Positions 63,656-64,000 of a stretch of 64,000 nt of DNA are shown here, piece after piece. Under the pieces are notes generated by a model, which worked only from the letters and a program-made list of their open reading frames with translations, made no database searches and was not told the DNA's origin. This stretch comes from Plectosphaerella cucumerina (Eukaryota; Ascomycota; Sordariomycetes; Glomerellales; Plectosphaerellaceae), in NCBI GenBank assembly GCA_020746995.1, contig JAGPXD010000003.1:6014001-6078000 (forward strand), given 5' to 3'. The position numbers and the translations under genes were made by a program. The stretch's first letter is position 1, and each line of letters begins with the position of its first letter.

Positions 63656-63699
63656 GCTGGACCACTCGCTTGGGTAGACTACTCGCTTGTGATATACGT
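63656..63699 (-). repeat. right terminal inverted repeat with two 17-bp subrepeats
   Basis: Reverse-strand copies of the same 17-bp subrepeat lie at 63673-63689 and 63656-63672, each with a few transitions compared with the left end. Confidence 0.85.
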
Positions 63700-63701
63700 T
63701 A

Positions 63702-64000
63702 GTCCGGATTAGACTACTTACTTTTATAGCTTCCTTTACTTTCTATCTCTTGATTTTTAGTCCGTGCCTACCTATATAATTTTAGTAGCTAGGGATTATA
63801 TAAAGGCCCTAAATTACTATAGCTTGTAATTTCTACTATAATCTATACTTATTTATTACGTAAAAACTAAAGGGGGTATTTGCCAAGTGAGCCACGCGGC
63901 CGGTTGATGGATGACGGGCTGGGGCGAACACGGTTTCCCCTTACACGGAACTTAGACATCATGATCACAATCAACTTCAATCCATCAGAACTTTAATAAT
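63702..64000. other. right flank of transposon island
   Basis: AT-rich decayed sequence to about 63865, then ordinary GC content to the window end. No gene is seen in the last 135 bases. Confidence 0.6.

Larger units (their letters stand above)
54726..63699 (-). mobile_element. pogo/Fot1-type DNA transposon, RIP-mutated, interrupted by a gypsy element
   Basis: The ends are inverted repeats starting ACGTATATCACAAGCG (54726 and, reversed, 63699), each flanked by TA (54724-54725 and 63700-63701), the target duplication of the pogo/Tc1-mariner group. Removing the inserted 7,108-bp element and one CTAGT leaves about 1.86 kb, the usual size of Fot1-like elements. Both halves encode pieces of a pogo-type DDE transposase on the minus strand. 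Confidence 0.85.

Overview
The window is nuclear DNA from a filamentous ascomycete (Pezizomycotina, most likely a Sordariomycete). The evidence is short 40-90 bp introns with GT..AG borders and CTAAC/CTGAC-type branch sites, GC-rich coding third positions, Zn2Cys6 regulators, asco-laccase and killer-toxin-like chitinase families, and an AT-rich transposon island whose decay is of the repeat-induced point mutation (RIP) type. I cannot name the species. Gene models below were assembled by hand by joining reading frames at splice sites. In every multi-exon model the summed exon length is a multiple of three.

Region 1 (1-17.9 kb) holds conserved housekeeping genes. They are a cNMP-binding/F-box/LRR protein (5' end probably outside the window), a mitochondrial Bax-inhibitor-like protein, methionine sulfoxide reductase A, a ZIP zinc transporter, RNA polymerase III subunit RPC34, a cyclophilin A with an in-frame mitochondrial presequence upstream of its cytosolic start, an Ent3-like epsin, and a four-TM MARVEL-like protein. 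Region 2 (18-24.3 kb) has three poorly conserved genes and a Zn2Cys6 regulator.

Region 3 (25-38 kb) is devoted to plant-sugar use: a GH6 cellulase, a Dal5-type anion transporter with a foldback in one intron, a lactose/cellobiose-type sugar transporter, a GH3 PA14 beta-glucosidase and a second Zn2Cys6 regulator. The transporter and beta-glucosidase are divergent and share a promoter with four copies of CGGAAAGCCG-type (CGG-N4-CCG) sites. Arrays of the same 17-bp minisatellite lie on both outer sides of this pair.

Region 4 (38-45 kb) holds a secreted laccase, an MCT-type transporter and a DIT1/PvcA isocyanide synthase, the last two divergent from a common promoter. This is the most interesting candidate system: a small isocyanide locus next to a copper enzyme. 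Region 5 (45.5-54.5 kb) is a chitin module: a five-LysM secreted protein, a secreted protein of unknown family, and a large LysM/ChBD/GH18 chitinase divergent from it.

Region 6 (54.5-63.9 kb) is a RIP-mutated island. A complete 7,108-bp Ty3/gypsy chromodomain retrotransposon (532-bp LTRs, CTAGT target duplication) sits inside a pogo/Fot1-type DNA transposon. The retroelement also carries a reading frame on the opposite strand between pol and its 3' LTR.
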